The position numbers and the translations under genes were made by a program. A stretch of 64,000 bases of DNA from the NCBI GenBank assembly GCA_934141555.1, contig CAKPCK010000002.1, positions 75,261-139,260 on the forward strand, given 5' to 3'. Under the pieces are notes generated by a model. It had not been told where the DNA came from and did not search any database. It saw only the letters and a list, made by a program, of their open reading frames with translations. Of the stretch, positions 1 to 8,900 are shown piece by piece (position 1 is the first letter of the stretch; every line of letters starts with the position of its first letter). This stretch comes from an uncultured Clostridia bacterium. Its GTDB lineage: Bacteria; Bacillota; Clostridia; TANB77; CAG-508.

Positions 1-577
1 TTAAATATACTGTTACAGTATTATCATTTACATCATTTCCTGTCCATTCCCATATTTTGTCTATTATTTCACTTCTTTTTACTACCTTATTTAAATTTAA
101 GAATAGTAAATTCAATATTTTCAACTCTAAGTTTGTAAGTTCTACACTTTCATTGTCTCTATATACAACCATTTTGTCCATATCAAATTTTATATTTTGG
201 ACTTGTATTATTGTGTTTTTCTTGTTTCTTAATATTATTCTATTTATTCTTGCCATCAATTCTTTTATTGAAAATGGTTTTGTAATATAATCTTCTGCTC
301 CTAATTCTAACCCTTTTACAATATTATCTTCTTCATCTTTAGCAGTTAAGAAAATTGATGGTATATTCTTTTCTTTTATATTATTTCTATATAAATCAAA
401 TCCATTTCCATCTGGTAATGACACATCTAATATTGCTAAATCTATTTTTTCTGTTTTTAATATTTTAAGTGTATTTTCTACATTTAATGTGTGTATTACT
501 TGATATTTCTTTTGTTCTAAAGAGTATATTAATCCTTTAGCTAATATCTCATTATCCTCTACTAATAATATTTTCAT
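1..577 (-). CDS. OmpR/PhoB-family response regulator, cut by the left window edge
   Basis: I translated this reading frame by hand from the ATG at 577 to the window edge. It starts MKILLVEDNE, with the acidic pocket of a receiver domain. The phosphoacceptor Asp lies in LAILDVSLPDGNGFD, the conserved Thr in FLTAKD and the conserved Lys in YITKPFS. After a short linker comes the start of a winged-helix DNA-binding domain (VELTNLELKILNLLFLN). About 192 residues are visible, so only the last part of the effector domain is missing. A GAAAGG ribosome-binding site lies about ten bases upstream of the ATG. The gene is expected to act with a sensor histidine kinase, probably just outside the window on the same strand. 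The alpha/beta hydrolase gene ends 19 bases upstream, so the two may be co-transcribed. The target genes cannot be read from the sequence; the ABC transporter at 1422-4655 is a candidate by proximity only. Confidence 0.9.
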   Translation of the reverse strand, partial: MKILLVEDNEILAKGLIYSLEQKKYQVIHTLNVENTLKILKTEKIDLAILDVSLPDGNGFDLYRNNIKEKNIPSIFLTAKDEEDNIVKGLELGAEDYITKPFSIKELMARINRIILRNKKNTIIQVQNIKFDMDKMVVYRDNESVELTNLELKILNLLFLNLNKVVKRSEIIDKIWEWTGNDVNDNTVTVYL

Positions 578-596
578 ATATTTTGCCTTTCACATA

Positions 597-1352
597 TTAT
601 AAACTTATTTTTTTTATCATTTGTTTTGCTACTATTTCTAATTCATCTGTTTCCATATGATGTTTCATTCCTTTTAATTCAACCAATTCGATTTCTGGTC
701 TATTTTCTATAAATTTATATGTATCTTTTATTAATGCTGTTTCATCTAAATCTCCTTGATATATTATTACATTTCTTTTTTCTTTATAATTCTCATATAA
801 ATTATTTTTTACTAAATCTTCATAAAATGAATATTGTACAATAATTTTTCCATTTTTTCCTGTTCTTCCAATCTTCTTGCTTTCAAACTGTTCAAATGAG
901 TCTTTTAATAAAATATCTTTAAATACTTTTTGCATATTTATTGCTGGTGATTTTAAAATTATATTTTCGTACTTATTTTTATCTCCAATAAGTTTGTTTA
1001 ATAAAATATATGCTCCAAAACTTGTTGCAAAAAAAGATATTTTTGTATTATCTCCATATTTTTCTTTTATATAATCTACTACTGAATTTATGTATGATAT
1101 ACATGTTTTTACTCTCAAATATTCTGCACTTTGAACACTCTCTCCATGCCCTGGAAAATCAAAAGCTATAGATTGTATTCCATTTTCTAATAATTTATCT
1201 GCAATTACTTTTCTAGTATTACTGTCTTTACTACTACAATATCCATGACATATTATAAAAATTTGATCTTTTCTACATTCTTCATTATAAATAATTTTTG
1301 CACTTATATTGCACTTTTCTTCTTTATTATATATTTCTATTTTTTCTTCCAT
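597..1352 (-). CDS. alpha/beta hydrolase (serine hydrolase, lysophospholipase/acylaminoacyl peptidase-like)
   Basis: This 251-residue cytoplasmic protein has the alpha/beta-hydrolase fold signatures. There is an oxyanion-type HGY motif near residue 36 (IFIICHGYCSSKDS), the FPGHGES stretch at 66-72, and the nucleophile elbow ATSFGA with Ser111. The elbow has Ala in place of the first Gly of GxSxG. The acid residue is probably Asp203 in GDLDE and the base His231 or His232 in KGMKHHMETDE. No signal peptide or membrane segment is visible. The substrate cannot be read from the sequence; the family includes esterases and peptidases. It lies just upstream of the response regulator on the same strand and downstream of the ABC-transporter terminator at 1394-1424, so it probably has its own promoter in 1355-1395. 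Confidence 0.85.
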   Translation of the reverse strand: MEEKIEIYNKEEKCNISAKIIYNEECRKDQIFIICHGYCSSKDSNTRKVIADKLLENGIQSIAFDFPGHGESVQSAEYLRVKTCISYINSVVDYIKEKYGDNTKISFFATSFGAYILLNKLIGDKNKYENIILKSPAINMQKVFKDILLKDSFEQFESKKIGRTGKNGKIIVQYSFYEDLVKNNLYENYKEKRNVIIYQGDLDETALIKDTYKFIENRPEIELVELKGMKHHMETDELEIVAKQMIKKISL

Positions 1353-1393
1353 AATCTTTCTCCATTAATCTTTATTTGAAATATATTTTATCA

Positions 1394-1424
1394 TAAAAAG
1401 AGGACTTTGTAAGCCCCCTTTTTA
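1394..1424 (-). terminator. intrinsic terminator of the ABC transporter operon
   Basis: On the minus strand a stem made of AAAAAGGGGG-type and CCTCTTTTT-type arms, with an inner CTT/AAG pairing and one bulge, is followed by a T-rich stretch. It overlaps the stop codon of the permease gene and separates it from the hydrolase gene. Confidence 0.6.
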
Positions 1425-3980
1425 TACATTTTCATTTCTAATAGTTTCAATTGTATTTTGTTTATTAATTTTATAAATTGAATATCTCATAATAATAAAT
1501 ATAAATATGAATACAAAAACTGCAGAAATTAAAATTGCATTTGTAGGTATATATATACCTTTTTCAACTTTTACTGAAAATGCTTTATATATTGCAAATG
1601 TTCCAATTAATCCCATGATTGTTCCTATAACCCATGCTTTAGTTCCATAAAATATTGTTTCTAAATTTATCATTCTATCAAATTCTTTTGATGTCATTCC
1701 TATTGATTTCAACATTGCAAACTCTTTTTGTCTTAATTCCATATTTGATGTAATTGTATTAAAAATATTTGTAATTCCTATTAATGTTATTACTGTTATA
1801 AATCCATATAAGAATATTTTTGTTACTAATACCATTGCACTTTCTTCTTTGGCAGATGCATCAATATTATAAATTCTAATATCTAAATGTAAAGCATCTA
1901 TATCTTTCTCTAGTTGGTCTGGATTATTTGATTGTATTGTTACTGTATTATATACTGGCTTTTCCTCATTTTCTAATTGTGATATATCTAAAATTAAATA
2001 TCCACCTTCATAATAACTTCTATCAATTCCATCTGGTTTAATTGTTGAAATTGCACCAACTTCTACTGAACGTTGTTTATCATTGTAATCTTTTCCTTCT
2101 ATTATATCTCCAACATTGTATTTATATTTTCTTCCATTTTTTACTTGACCATCTTCTATCCAACTTACTTCGTCACACAATATTCCTTTATCTTTTACTT
2201 TATCATATTTAGCACCAATTTTATTTACATATCTTTTAAATGAATCACTATCTAATGCCATAATTTGTAATGCTGAATATTTCTCCCCTGTCTCTATGAA
2301 TTCTTCATTTTCTTCATCATAATATCCTTCTTCTGACAATGTACCAGAAGCTAAATTAATTTTATCAATATCTTTTATTTTTATATCTCCATTATTTAAA
2401 CTATACAATATTGAATATTTTTCTATATTATCTAATGAAATTATTCTATCTATTTCTTCATTTGATACTTTTCCAACATTTAATTGTATATTATAATCAT
2501 AGTCTTTATAATATTTTTGTGATTCTTGGAACATATTAGTTATAAATGCATTCATTGTGATAAATACAAATATGCTTACCGCAATTGATACAACTGTTGT
2601 TCTATATTTTTTCTTACTTCTCTTTAAGTTTTTGTATGCTAATTCTCCACCAGTTTTAAATAATTTTGATATAATCTTTGGTACTTTTAATTTTTTTGAA
2701 TTTAGTTTTATATCTTTAGAACCTCTTAATCCTTCTATTGGACTTACTCTACTTGCTTTTATAGCAGATGTTATTGATGATAAATATATTGTTACAAATC
2801 CTAATACTGCTGATAAAATAATTGGTAATATTGATATTTTAAATACTAATCCATCAACATGTTGTAATAAATAATCACCTAAAAGTGAATTTACTATTTG
2901 TATTAATACAAATACTGCAAAAAATCCTGATAGTATTCCTAAAGGTATTCCTATTAATCCTAATATTAATCCTTCTTGTATTACATTTTTTCTTATTTGT
3001 CTTTTAGTTGCTCCAACACTTGCAAGCATTGAATACATTTTTATTTTTTCTGTTATTGATATTGCAAATGAATTTCTTATGCAAAATATACTTGTAAATA
3101 ATATTATTACTATTACTACTCCAATTACTGAATATAACATGGTAACTGTTGAGTCTGAAAATGCAAATGCTTCCCATCTTAATAATTCTTTATTTAAAGT
3201 ATAATCATATTTGGTCTCAGTATCATTTTTTGACAAACTTTCATAACTTTGAATTCCTAGTATTTGAGGTATTGTCTCTTTATAATTTTTTGGTGATTTT
3301 AAACTTATATATAAATCAGATCTTCCTGTACTTATTCCTGTTGTAATTACAGTATATCCTGGCTCTGAATATTTTTCAAAACTTGTATCTGGTCTTTCTA
3401 TGATTCCTACTATTTTAAATGAATAATTTGTTGCATTTATTATCTCTTCTGCATCATATATATTATCATATTCTTTTTCATTAACTCCTGGTTTGGTACT
3501 TCTTGTTCCAACATTTAAATTAATTGTATCTCCTATTTTGTATTCTACTTTTCCATTTGTCATTATAGTTTGACTAATTACTACTTCATTATTATTAGCT
3601 GGAAATCTGCCTTCTATTAATTCAAAATGCAAATCCTTAAATGAACTTTCATTCATAGAAATTAATCTTGCATAAGGTTTATACTCATTTTGACTTCCTT
3701 GTAAAATTGAATATCCACATATTTTTATTGCAAATGTATCTTTTACATCTCTATTATTTTGTATATCTTTTATTTCTTCATCACTAACATTTTCTAACTT
3801 CAAATGCCAATATCCTGATTGATTTTTTGCATTTTCTACTAATGTTCCTTGAAAACTCATTCCCATACTTGCAACAGCACATATTAATGCTACTGATAAT
3901 ATTATTCCTATTATTGTACTTATTGTTCTTTTTTTATTTAATTTTAAATTTCTGATAGATAAACTTGTAAGAATGTTCAT
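1422..3980 (-). CDS. FtsX/MacB-type ABC transporter permease
   Basis: This 852-residue integral membrane protein has the layout of duplicated FtsX permeases. There is an N-terminal membrane segment (residues about 18-38), a large extracellular domain, three membrane segments (about 275-405), then a second copy: a membrane segment near 460, an extracellular domain and three C-terminal membrane segments. The FtsX core motifs recur in both halves, for example EKIKMYSMLASVGATKRQI and RQKEFAMLKSIGMTSKEF. Such permeases usually do not move small solutes. They act in mechanotransmission, peptide sensing and resistance, or lipoprotein handling. The gene starts three bases after the ATPase stop codon, and its AGGAGG ribosome-binding site lies inside the end of the ATPase gene, so the two are translationally coupled. 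Confidence 0.9.
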   Translation of the reverse strand: MNILTSLSIRNLKLNKKRTISTIIGIILSVALICAVASMGMSFQGTLVENAKNQSGYWHLKLENVSDEEIKDIQNNRDVKDTFAIKICGYSILQGSQNEYKPYARLISMNESSFKDLHFELIEGRFPANNNEVVISQTIMTNGKVEYKIGDTINLNVGTRSTKPGVNEKEYDNIYDAEEIINATNYSFKIVGIIERPDTSFEKYSEPGYTVITTGISTGRSDLYISLKSPKNYKETIPQILGIQSYESLSKNDTETKYDYTLNKELLRWEAFAFSDSTVTMLYSVIGVVIVIILFTSIFCIRNSFAISITEKIKMYSMLASVGATKRQIRKNVIQEGLILGLIGIPLGILSGFFAVFVLIQIVNSLLGDYLLQHVDGLVFKISILPIILSAVLGFVTIYLSSITSAIKASRVSPIEGLRGSKDIKLNSKKLKVPKIISKLFKTGGELAYKNLKRSKKKYRTTVVSIAVSIFVFITMNAFITNMFQESQKYYKDYDYNIQLNVGKVSNEEIDRIISLDNIEKYSILYSLNNGDIKIKDIDKINLASGTLSEEGYYDEENEEFIETGEKYSALQIMALDSDSFKRYVNKIGAKYDKVKDKGILCDEVSWIEDGQVKNGRKYKYNVGDIIEGKDYNDKQRSVEVGAISTIKPDGIDRSYYEGGYLILDISQLENEEKPVYNTVTIQSNNPDQLEKDIDALHLDIRIYNIDASAKEESAMVLVTKIFLYGFITVITLIGITNIFNTITSNMELRQKEFAMLKSIGMTSKEFDRMINLETIFYGTKAWVIGTIMGLIGTFAIYKAFSVKVEKGIYIPTNAILISAVFVFIFIFIIMRYSIYKINKQNTIETIRNENV

Positions 3981-3983
3981 TTA

Positions 3984-4655
3984 TTACACCTCCTCAACAA
4001 TTTTTCCATCTTCAATTTTTATAATTCTATCTGCAACTTTTGCTATTTCTAAATTGTGTGTTATCATTATTATTGTTTGTTTATAATCTTTATTTGATTT
4101 TTTTAATAATGCTACAATTTCATCACTTGCTTTAGAATCCAAATTTCCTGTTGGCTCATCTGCTAATATAATTGCTGGATTTGTTATCATTGCTCTTCCT
4201 ATTGATGTTCTTTGTTGTTGACCTCCTGATAATTCATTTGGTAAATGTGTTCTTCTTTCTTCTAATCCTAATACTTTTATTAATTCATCAAGCCTTTGTT
4301 TATCTATATTTCTGTTATCTAATTTTAATGGTAATGTGATATTTTCTTCTACATTTAATATTGGTATTAAATTGTAAAATTGATATATTAATCCAACTTG
4401 TCTTCTTCTAAATATTGCTAGTTCGTCATCATTAAATTTATAAATATCTTTTCCATCTATAAATACTTTTCCACTTGTTGGTCTATCAACTCCTCCTATT
4501 AAATGTAATAGTGTTGATTTTCCGCTTCCTGATGCTCCTACTATTGCTACAAATTCACCTTTATTTACTGTAAATGAAACATTATCTAATGCTGTTACTT
4601 TATTTTCTCCTTTTCCATATTGCTTACATAAGTTTTCAACTTTTAATATTTCCAT
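3984..4655 (-). CDS. ABC transporter ATP-binding protein (MacB/LolD type)
   Basis: This 223-residue ATPase is complete. It has Walker A GASGSGKST at 40-48, the Q-loop in YQFYNL near 91, the signature LSGGQQQR at 142-149, Walker B IILADEPTGNLD at 162-173 and the switch His in MITHN at 200. The motif set and length are typical of the MacB/LolD/BceA group that partners FtsX-like permeases, and the partner lies directly downstream. The start is supported by a GAGGAAA ribosome-binding site. An imperfect dyad at 4666-4691 sits in the leader. Confidence 0.93.
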   Translation of the reverse strand: MEILKVENLCKQYGKGENKVTALDNVSFTVNKGEFVAIVGASGSGKSTLLHLIGGVDRPTSGKVFIDGKDIYKFNDDELAIFRRRQVGLIYQFYNLIPILNVEENITLPLKLDNRNIDKQRLDELIKVLGLEERRTHLPNELSGGQQQRTSIGRAMITNPAIILADEPTGNLDSKASDEIVALLKKSNKDYKQTIIMITHNLEIAKVADRIIKIEDGKIVEEV

Positions 4656-4665
4656 TTAATTTCCT

Positions 4666-4691
4666 CGTACAATGAAATGCTACATTATACG
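4666..4691. promoter_or_regulatory. dyad in the ABC operon leader, possible operator
   Basis: CGTACAATG and CATTATACG form an inverted repeat with one mismatch across an eight-base spacer. It lies 11 to 36 bases upstream of the ATPase start and just downstream of a TATAAT-like box near 4728. No T-run follows, so an operator or leader hairpin fits better than a terminator. The regulator is not known. Confidence 0.4.
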
Positions 4692-4756
4692 AACTCCTTT
4701 CTTTTTATTTTTCTAGTTTTATTATACAATGTTATAAGTGACTATTAAATGACATT

Positions 4757-4790
4757 AAAAAAGATTTAAGAAATTCTTCTTAAATCTTTT
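4757..4790 (-). terminator. strong intrinsic terminator closing the surface locus
   Basis: AAAAGATTTAAGAA (4759-4772) and TTCTTAAATCTTTT (4777-4790) are perfect complements around a four-base loop, followed on the minus strand by a T-run. The stem overlaps the stop codon of the last gene of the seven-gene operon. Confidence 0.85.
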
Positions 4791-5343
4791 ATTCGTTCCA
4801 ATAATTATCATTTTGCTTTTTTTTCTTTCTTTTTCTTTCTAAACTTTTCAAATATTTATATCTATTATAAAAAAGCAAACATATTAGTGAAAAACCAATT
4901 ATAATAGTAATAAATTTTCCTTGAACAATCTTTAATAATAATCCCAATAATGGAATTCTAAAAATTTTCTTTCCAATTATATGACCAACTTTAACCTTTT
5001 CTGGATAATAATTTGTATTTGCCTTTACAATATAACATTTTTTATCATTTTCAATTTTAGTCTCTATAATTTTTCCAATTTTTATCTGATTACTTGTTTC
5101 ATATATAATTATATCATTATCTTCATATTCATTTTTACTTTGTTTTACTATAATAAAATTATATTTTTTCAAATCTGGTTCCATTGTCTTAGTATTAACA
5201 TAGAAAAAGCTTTTTCCAAATATACTAAAATAATCTTTTTTAGTTATAGTTGTATTTATAAAAAAACATACATTATATACTACAATTATTGATAATATTA
5301 TTTTAAAAATAGTTATAATAATTTTATTTTTTACTTTTTTCAT
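4789..5343 (-). CDS. degenerate SipW-like S26 signal-peptidase homologue, probably inactive
   Basis: The protein has about 184 residues, with an N-terminal membrane segment (about 9-30) and a second one near 143-163, as in SipW-type signal peptidases. It aligns with the neighbour at 5324-5911 through the shared TMEP box, IIIYE stretch and the IFRIPLLGLLLKIV segment. The catalytic Ser position is Thr53 (TKTMEP instead of SKSMEP). The catalytic His position is lost (NQIKIGKI instead of NEVITHRI), and the GDN Asp box has become KANTN. It should therefore be unable to act as a Ser-His peptidase unless Thr53 works by another route. I use the ATG at 5343; a TTG at 5349 is possible. Either start overlaps the end of the upstream active homologue, so translation is coupled. 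A helper or anchoring role is inferred. Confidence 0.75.
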   Translation of the reverse strand: MKKVKNKIIITIFKIILSIIVVYNVCFFINTTITKKDYFSIFGKSFFYVNTKTMEPDLKKYNFIIVKQSKNEYEDNDIIIYETSNQIKIGKIIETKIENDKKCYIVKANTNYYPEKVKVGHIIGKKIFRIPLLGLLLKIVQGKFITIIIGFSLICLLFYNRYKYLKSLERKRKKKKQNDNYWNE

Positions 5344-5911
5344 TTTCAATTCTCTTCTTTTCTCTCCTATTTTCTATTTTTTCTTGTTTTTGTATTTTCA
5401 TAAAAACTAAAATCAATATTATAAGAATAATTATGAGAAATATTAATTTATTATCAATAGCCATAATTATTTTTCCCAAATATGGTATTATTAAAACACT
5501 TTTACCTATAATACTCGAAAATGTTACTTTTCCTATATCTTCAGTATTATTATTGTCACCTTTTGTTATATATAATGTTTCTTTTCCTTCGCTTTTTTCT
5601 ATTTCTAATATTCTATGTGTAATAACTTCGTTATTATTTTTAAATGTTATTATATCACCTATGTTTAACTTATTTTCTTTACATTTTTTTACTAGTATTA
5701 CATCACCAAAATGTATTGATGGTTCCATACTTTTTGAAGTTATTATATATGATTTATATCCAAATAAATTTATTCCTATATTAAAATTATCAGAAGAAAT
5801 GAATATTAATATTATATTATAAATTAATATAATTAAAATGACACCTATTATTCTTTTAAAAATTTCTACATTTTTTTTTCTTTTATTTATTGCCTCTATG
5901 TCATATCTCAT
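5324..5911 (-). CDS. SipW-like signal peptidase I (ER type, S26B)
   Basis: This membrane-bound peptidase of about 195 residues should cut SipW-type signal peptides on the outer face of the membrane. It has an N-terminal membrane segment (about 18-38) and a C-terminal one (about 156-171). The catalytic Ser61 is in TSKSMEPSI, His99 in NEVITHRIL and the Asp box in KGDNNNTED (Asp119, Asp125). His instead of Lys as general base marks the ER/archaeal/SipW branch. The first ATG of the frame (5926) overlaps the AGGAGA ribosome-binding site, so I use the ATG at 5911, seven bases after AGGAG. It directly follows the giant surface protein gene, which makes that protein or its operon partners possible substrates. 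Confidence 0.88.
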   Translation of the reverse strand: MRYDIEAINKRKKNVEIFKRIIGVILIILIYNIILIFISSDNFNIGINLFGYKSYIITSKSMEPSIHFGDVILVKKCKENKLNIGDIITFKNNNEVITHRILEIEKSEGKETLYITKGDNNNTEDIGKVTFSSIIGKSVLIIPYLGKIIMAIDNKLIFLIIILIILILVFMKIQKQEKIENRREKKRIENEKSKK

Positions 5912-5929
5912 TTCATTTCTCCTCATAAG

Positions 5930-8900
5930 TTATTTTATTATTATATAGTCAAATGCTTCTCCAACATATGTTTCTTCATCATATAATTTATATACAATCT
6001 TATATGTTCCTGTTTTTAAATTTTCTTTAAGTGTATAATTATTTGTCATTACAGCTTCTGGTGAATCTGACACTAAATATTCTTTTTCTTTATTTGTTGT
6101 TACAAGATTGTCTGACACATAATCTTGCAAATCAACTAATGTATAATTTTGTGAATATTCTTCTGAATAATCTCTCCTATATAATGATACTGTTATATTT
6201 GGATTTGTAAATTTTGATGAATATTCAACTGTACATGTTACTAAATTTGTATCTTCTTCATTTTTTCCTGTTTTTTTATTTATTATCTTTGATTCATCCT
6301 TATTTGTTATTTTTAATCCATATGATGAATTTATTACTCTTAAATCAAGTTCTATTTTGTCTGATGCAGTTAATCCATAATATATTCCATCTGCTGAACC
6401 AAATGATTCAATAACAATTTTATAATTTCCTGATGCTAATGTAGTGTTTCCACTTGTATTCATTTTTAATTTTGCTAATACATCTGTTACTTTATCTGCT
6501 ATATTTATTCTTGTTGTTCCATCTATTCTTGGATAGTACAGTTTTCCGTCTAATTCAAAATTTATTCCAAATAAACTGTCTAAATTTAGATGGTTACCAT
6601 TTGAGTCATATATGCTTATCTTTATTCCAAGTTTTTTATCAAAATATGATGTATCATATACTGTTCTTGAATCTACAATTACTTGTGTAAATTTTGTAAT
6701 TACATTTAAGTCTAATGTTTTTCCTAAATATAATGTTTCAGGTGCCAAATTAGCATCAAGCTTTATTGTTGCTTCTGTTCCAGTATATACTGTATATACC
6801 ATACTATCTCTTTGAATACCTAATACTCCTAATAATGTTTGACCTTCTGTATCTTGTAATTCCATTAGCAATGAATTTTTTTCTATGTTTTTAGTTATAT
6901 TAGTATCTGCAAAATTTATATGGAATATAAAGTTTTCATATATCATATCTTTGTCTTGGTTATAATACTTTTTACATGCTTCTGCTTCATCAAATTTACT
7001 GTCATTGCTTCCCATTACCATAAAATCTGATAAATAATATATATATTTATTATTTTTCACATCATCTGATGTTACTATATAATAATAATATTTATTTGTT
7101 ACCATATCTAACATTGTTATTTTAGTGTTTTCTGGAAAAGAATATGGATTGCTGTCTACATCTCTTGATACTAAGACTCTTTTATCTACTTGGTAATTTG
7201 CAAAATACTTTGATTTTGAAAATTCTTCAATAAATAATGAATAATATGTTGAAAATACACTCTTATTTGTTATTGCTGTTTCTGTAGTGGTGAATAATCC
7301 ATATTCTTGTCCTGGTGTAATTGCCGCTTCAAAAAAGTCATTTTGATATAATGCACTTGATAATGTAATTTCAATATCAATATATGATAAACTATAATTT
7401 AAATCATCAATTGGTGTTAATACTTGTAATCTTATTCTTACATCTCCTAAAGCTTGTTTTACTGTTATATTTTCTGAATGGTAAAAACATATATTTAGTG
7501 TTGGAGTATATGATGAGTTATCTTTATCATAGTCATTCATACCAATATAAGAACCTCCGTTTTGTGTTAAAAATTTAGTTGTTCCTTTTGTTTGCCATCC
7601 TATATTACCAGTTCTTATTGATAATCCATATACACTGTTTGCTTTATCGTCATCTGGCTCTATTGCTTTTATCTCATCTGGATCTACAAGTGATATTCCA
7701 TCTGCTAAACCTGATGAAAATCCATTCATTGAAAATTTTAAGTTTGGATTTGAAAATCCTTTTAATAATAGTTCATATGTTCCTAATGTAGCATATTTTG
7801 ATGCTGATAGTTCAACTTGGAATTTTGTAACATCTAATTCTTCTCCAACTAACCATATATAGTAAACATCATCTTTTGGTGTTGTATCAACATAATTAAC
7901 ATTGATTTTTCCATCTTTATTATAATTTGTATAAAATCCATCTATTGTTATATCATGTTCTGTCATATGTTGTGCCATTACATAAGAATTTGATGAAAAT
8001 GTTCCTGCATTTGTTATCACATCACCATTTTCATATCCTTTATGATAAAATCCTGTACTTGTTCCTGGACTTTTTCTACTTGTAAATAATCCTAAGAAAA
8101 ACATTCCATGAACTTGCCCATATGCTGTAGCTTGTTCATTTGTTGCAACATTTAGATTTTTGCCCTCTAACATATATATTCTATTATCAACATTTCTTTT
8201 TGTTACTTCTCCTGTATCTGGATTTATTGTAACAACAGCTTTTTCTTCTACTCCATTATTATCAACTAAACTATCTAATTTTTTTAATAGATTTGCACCA
8301 TTACATAAATATAATACTGAATTATTTTTTAATTTTACTTGATCAACTCTACTTAATGAGAAAAATACTGCTGAGTATTCATTTGTTCTATCTGTAGCTC
8401 CTGATAATGATATTGCAGAATTACTTATTGTTGCACAATCAGCTCTTTGTATAGATATATTACTTTGAGGATTATCTACTGTTCCATAATTGTTTATATT
8501 TATATAGCTCTTTCCACTTGTACTTGATGCATTTCCTGAACCAAATATACTTCCTGTTATAGAAAATTTGGTATGATCTTTACCATCAATTTCGATATTT
8601 ATTCCTTTTGTTACACTTATAAATGAGAAATCATATACTTCAGAACCTGACGCATTTGCTTCTCCTCCACCAAATACAGTTCCTTTTATTTCAATATTTC
8701 CTATCTCAAGTGCTGTGTCTCCAACTGCATTATATCCTATATTTGTTTGTGTTGTTCCATATACTACAGATGTATTTGCACCACCATATACATTTCCTCC
8801 AATTGTTGCTCCTACTATGTTTACTGTACTTGAAGAATTATCTTTTTCCTCTGTTCCTGTTGCAGCTTGATTTCCTCCTCCAAATACATTTTTTGCAACA

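Noticed and set aside
4981..5822. Plus-strand ORFs opposite the SipW-like genes (103 and 129 codons)
   Set aside because: They are shadows of the minus-strand genes with Phe/Ile/Tyr-rich, non-family composition and no ribosome-binding sites.
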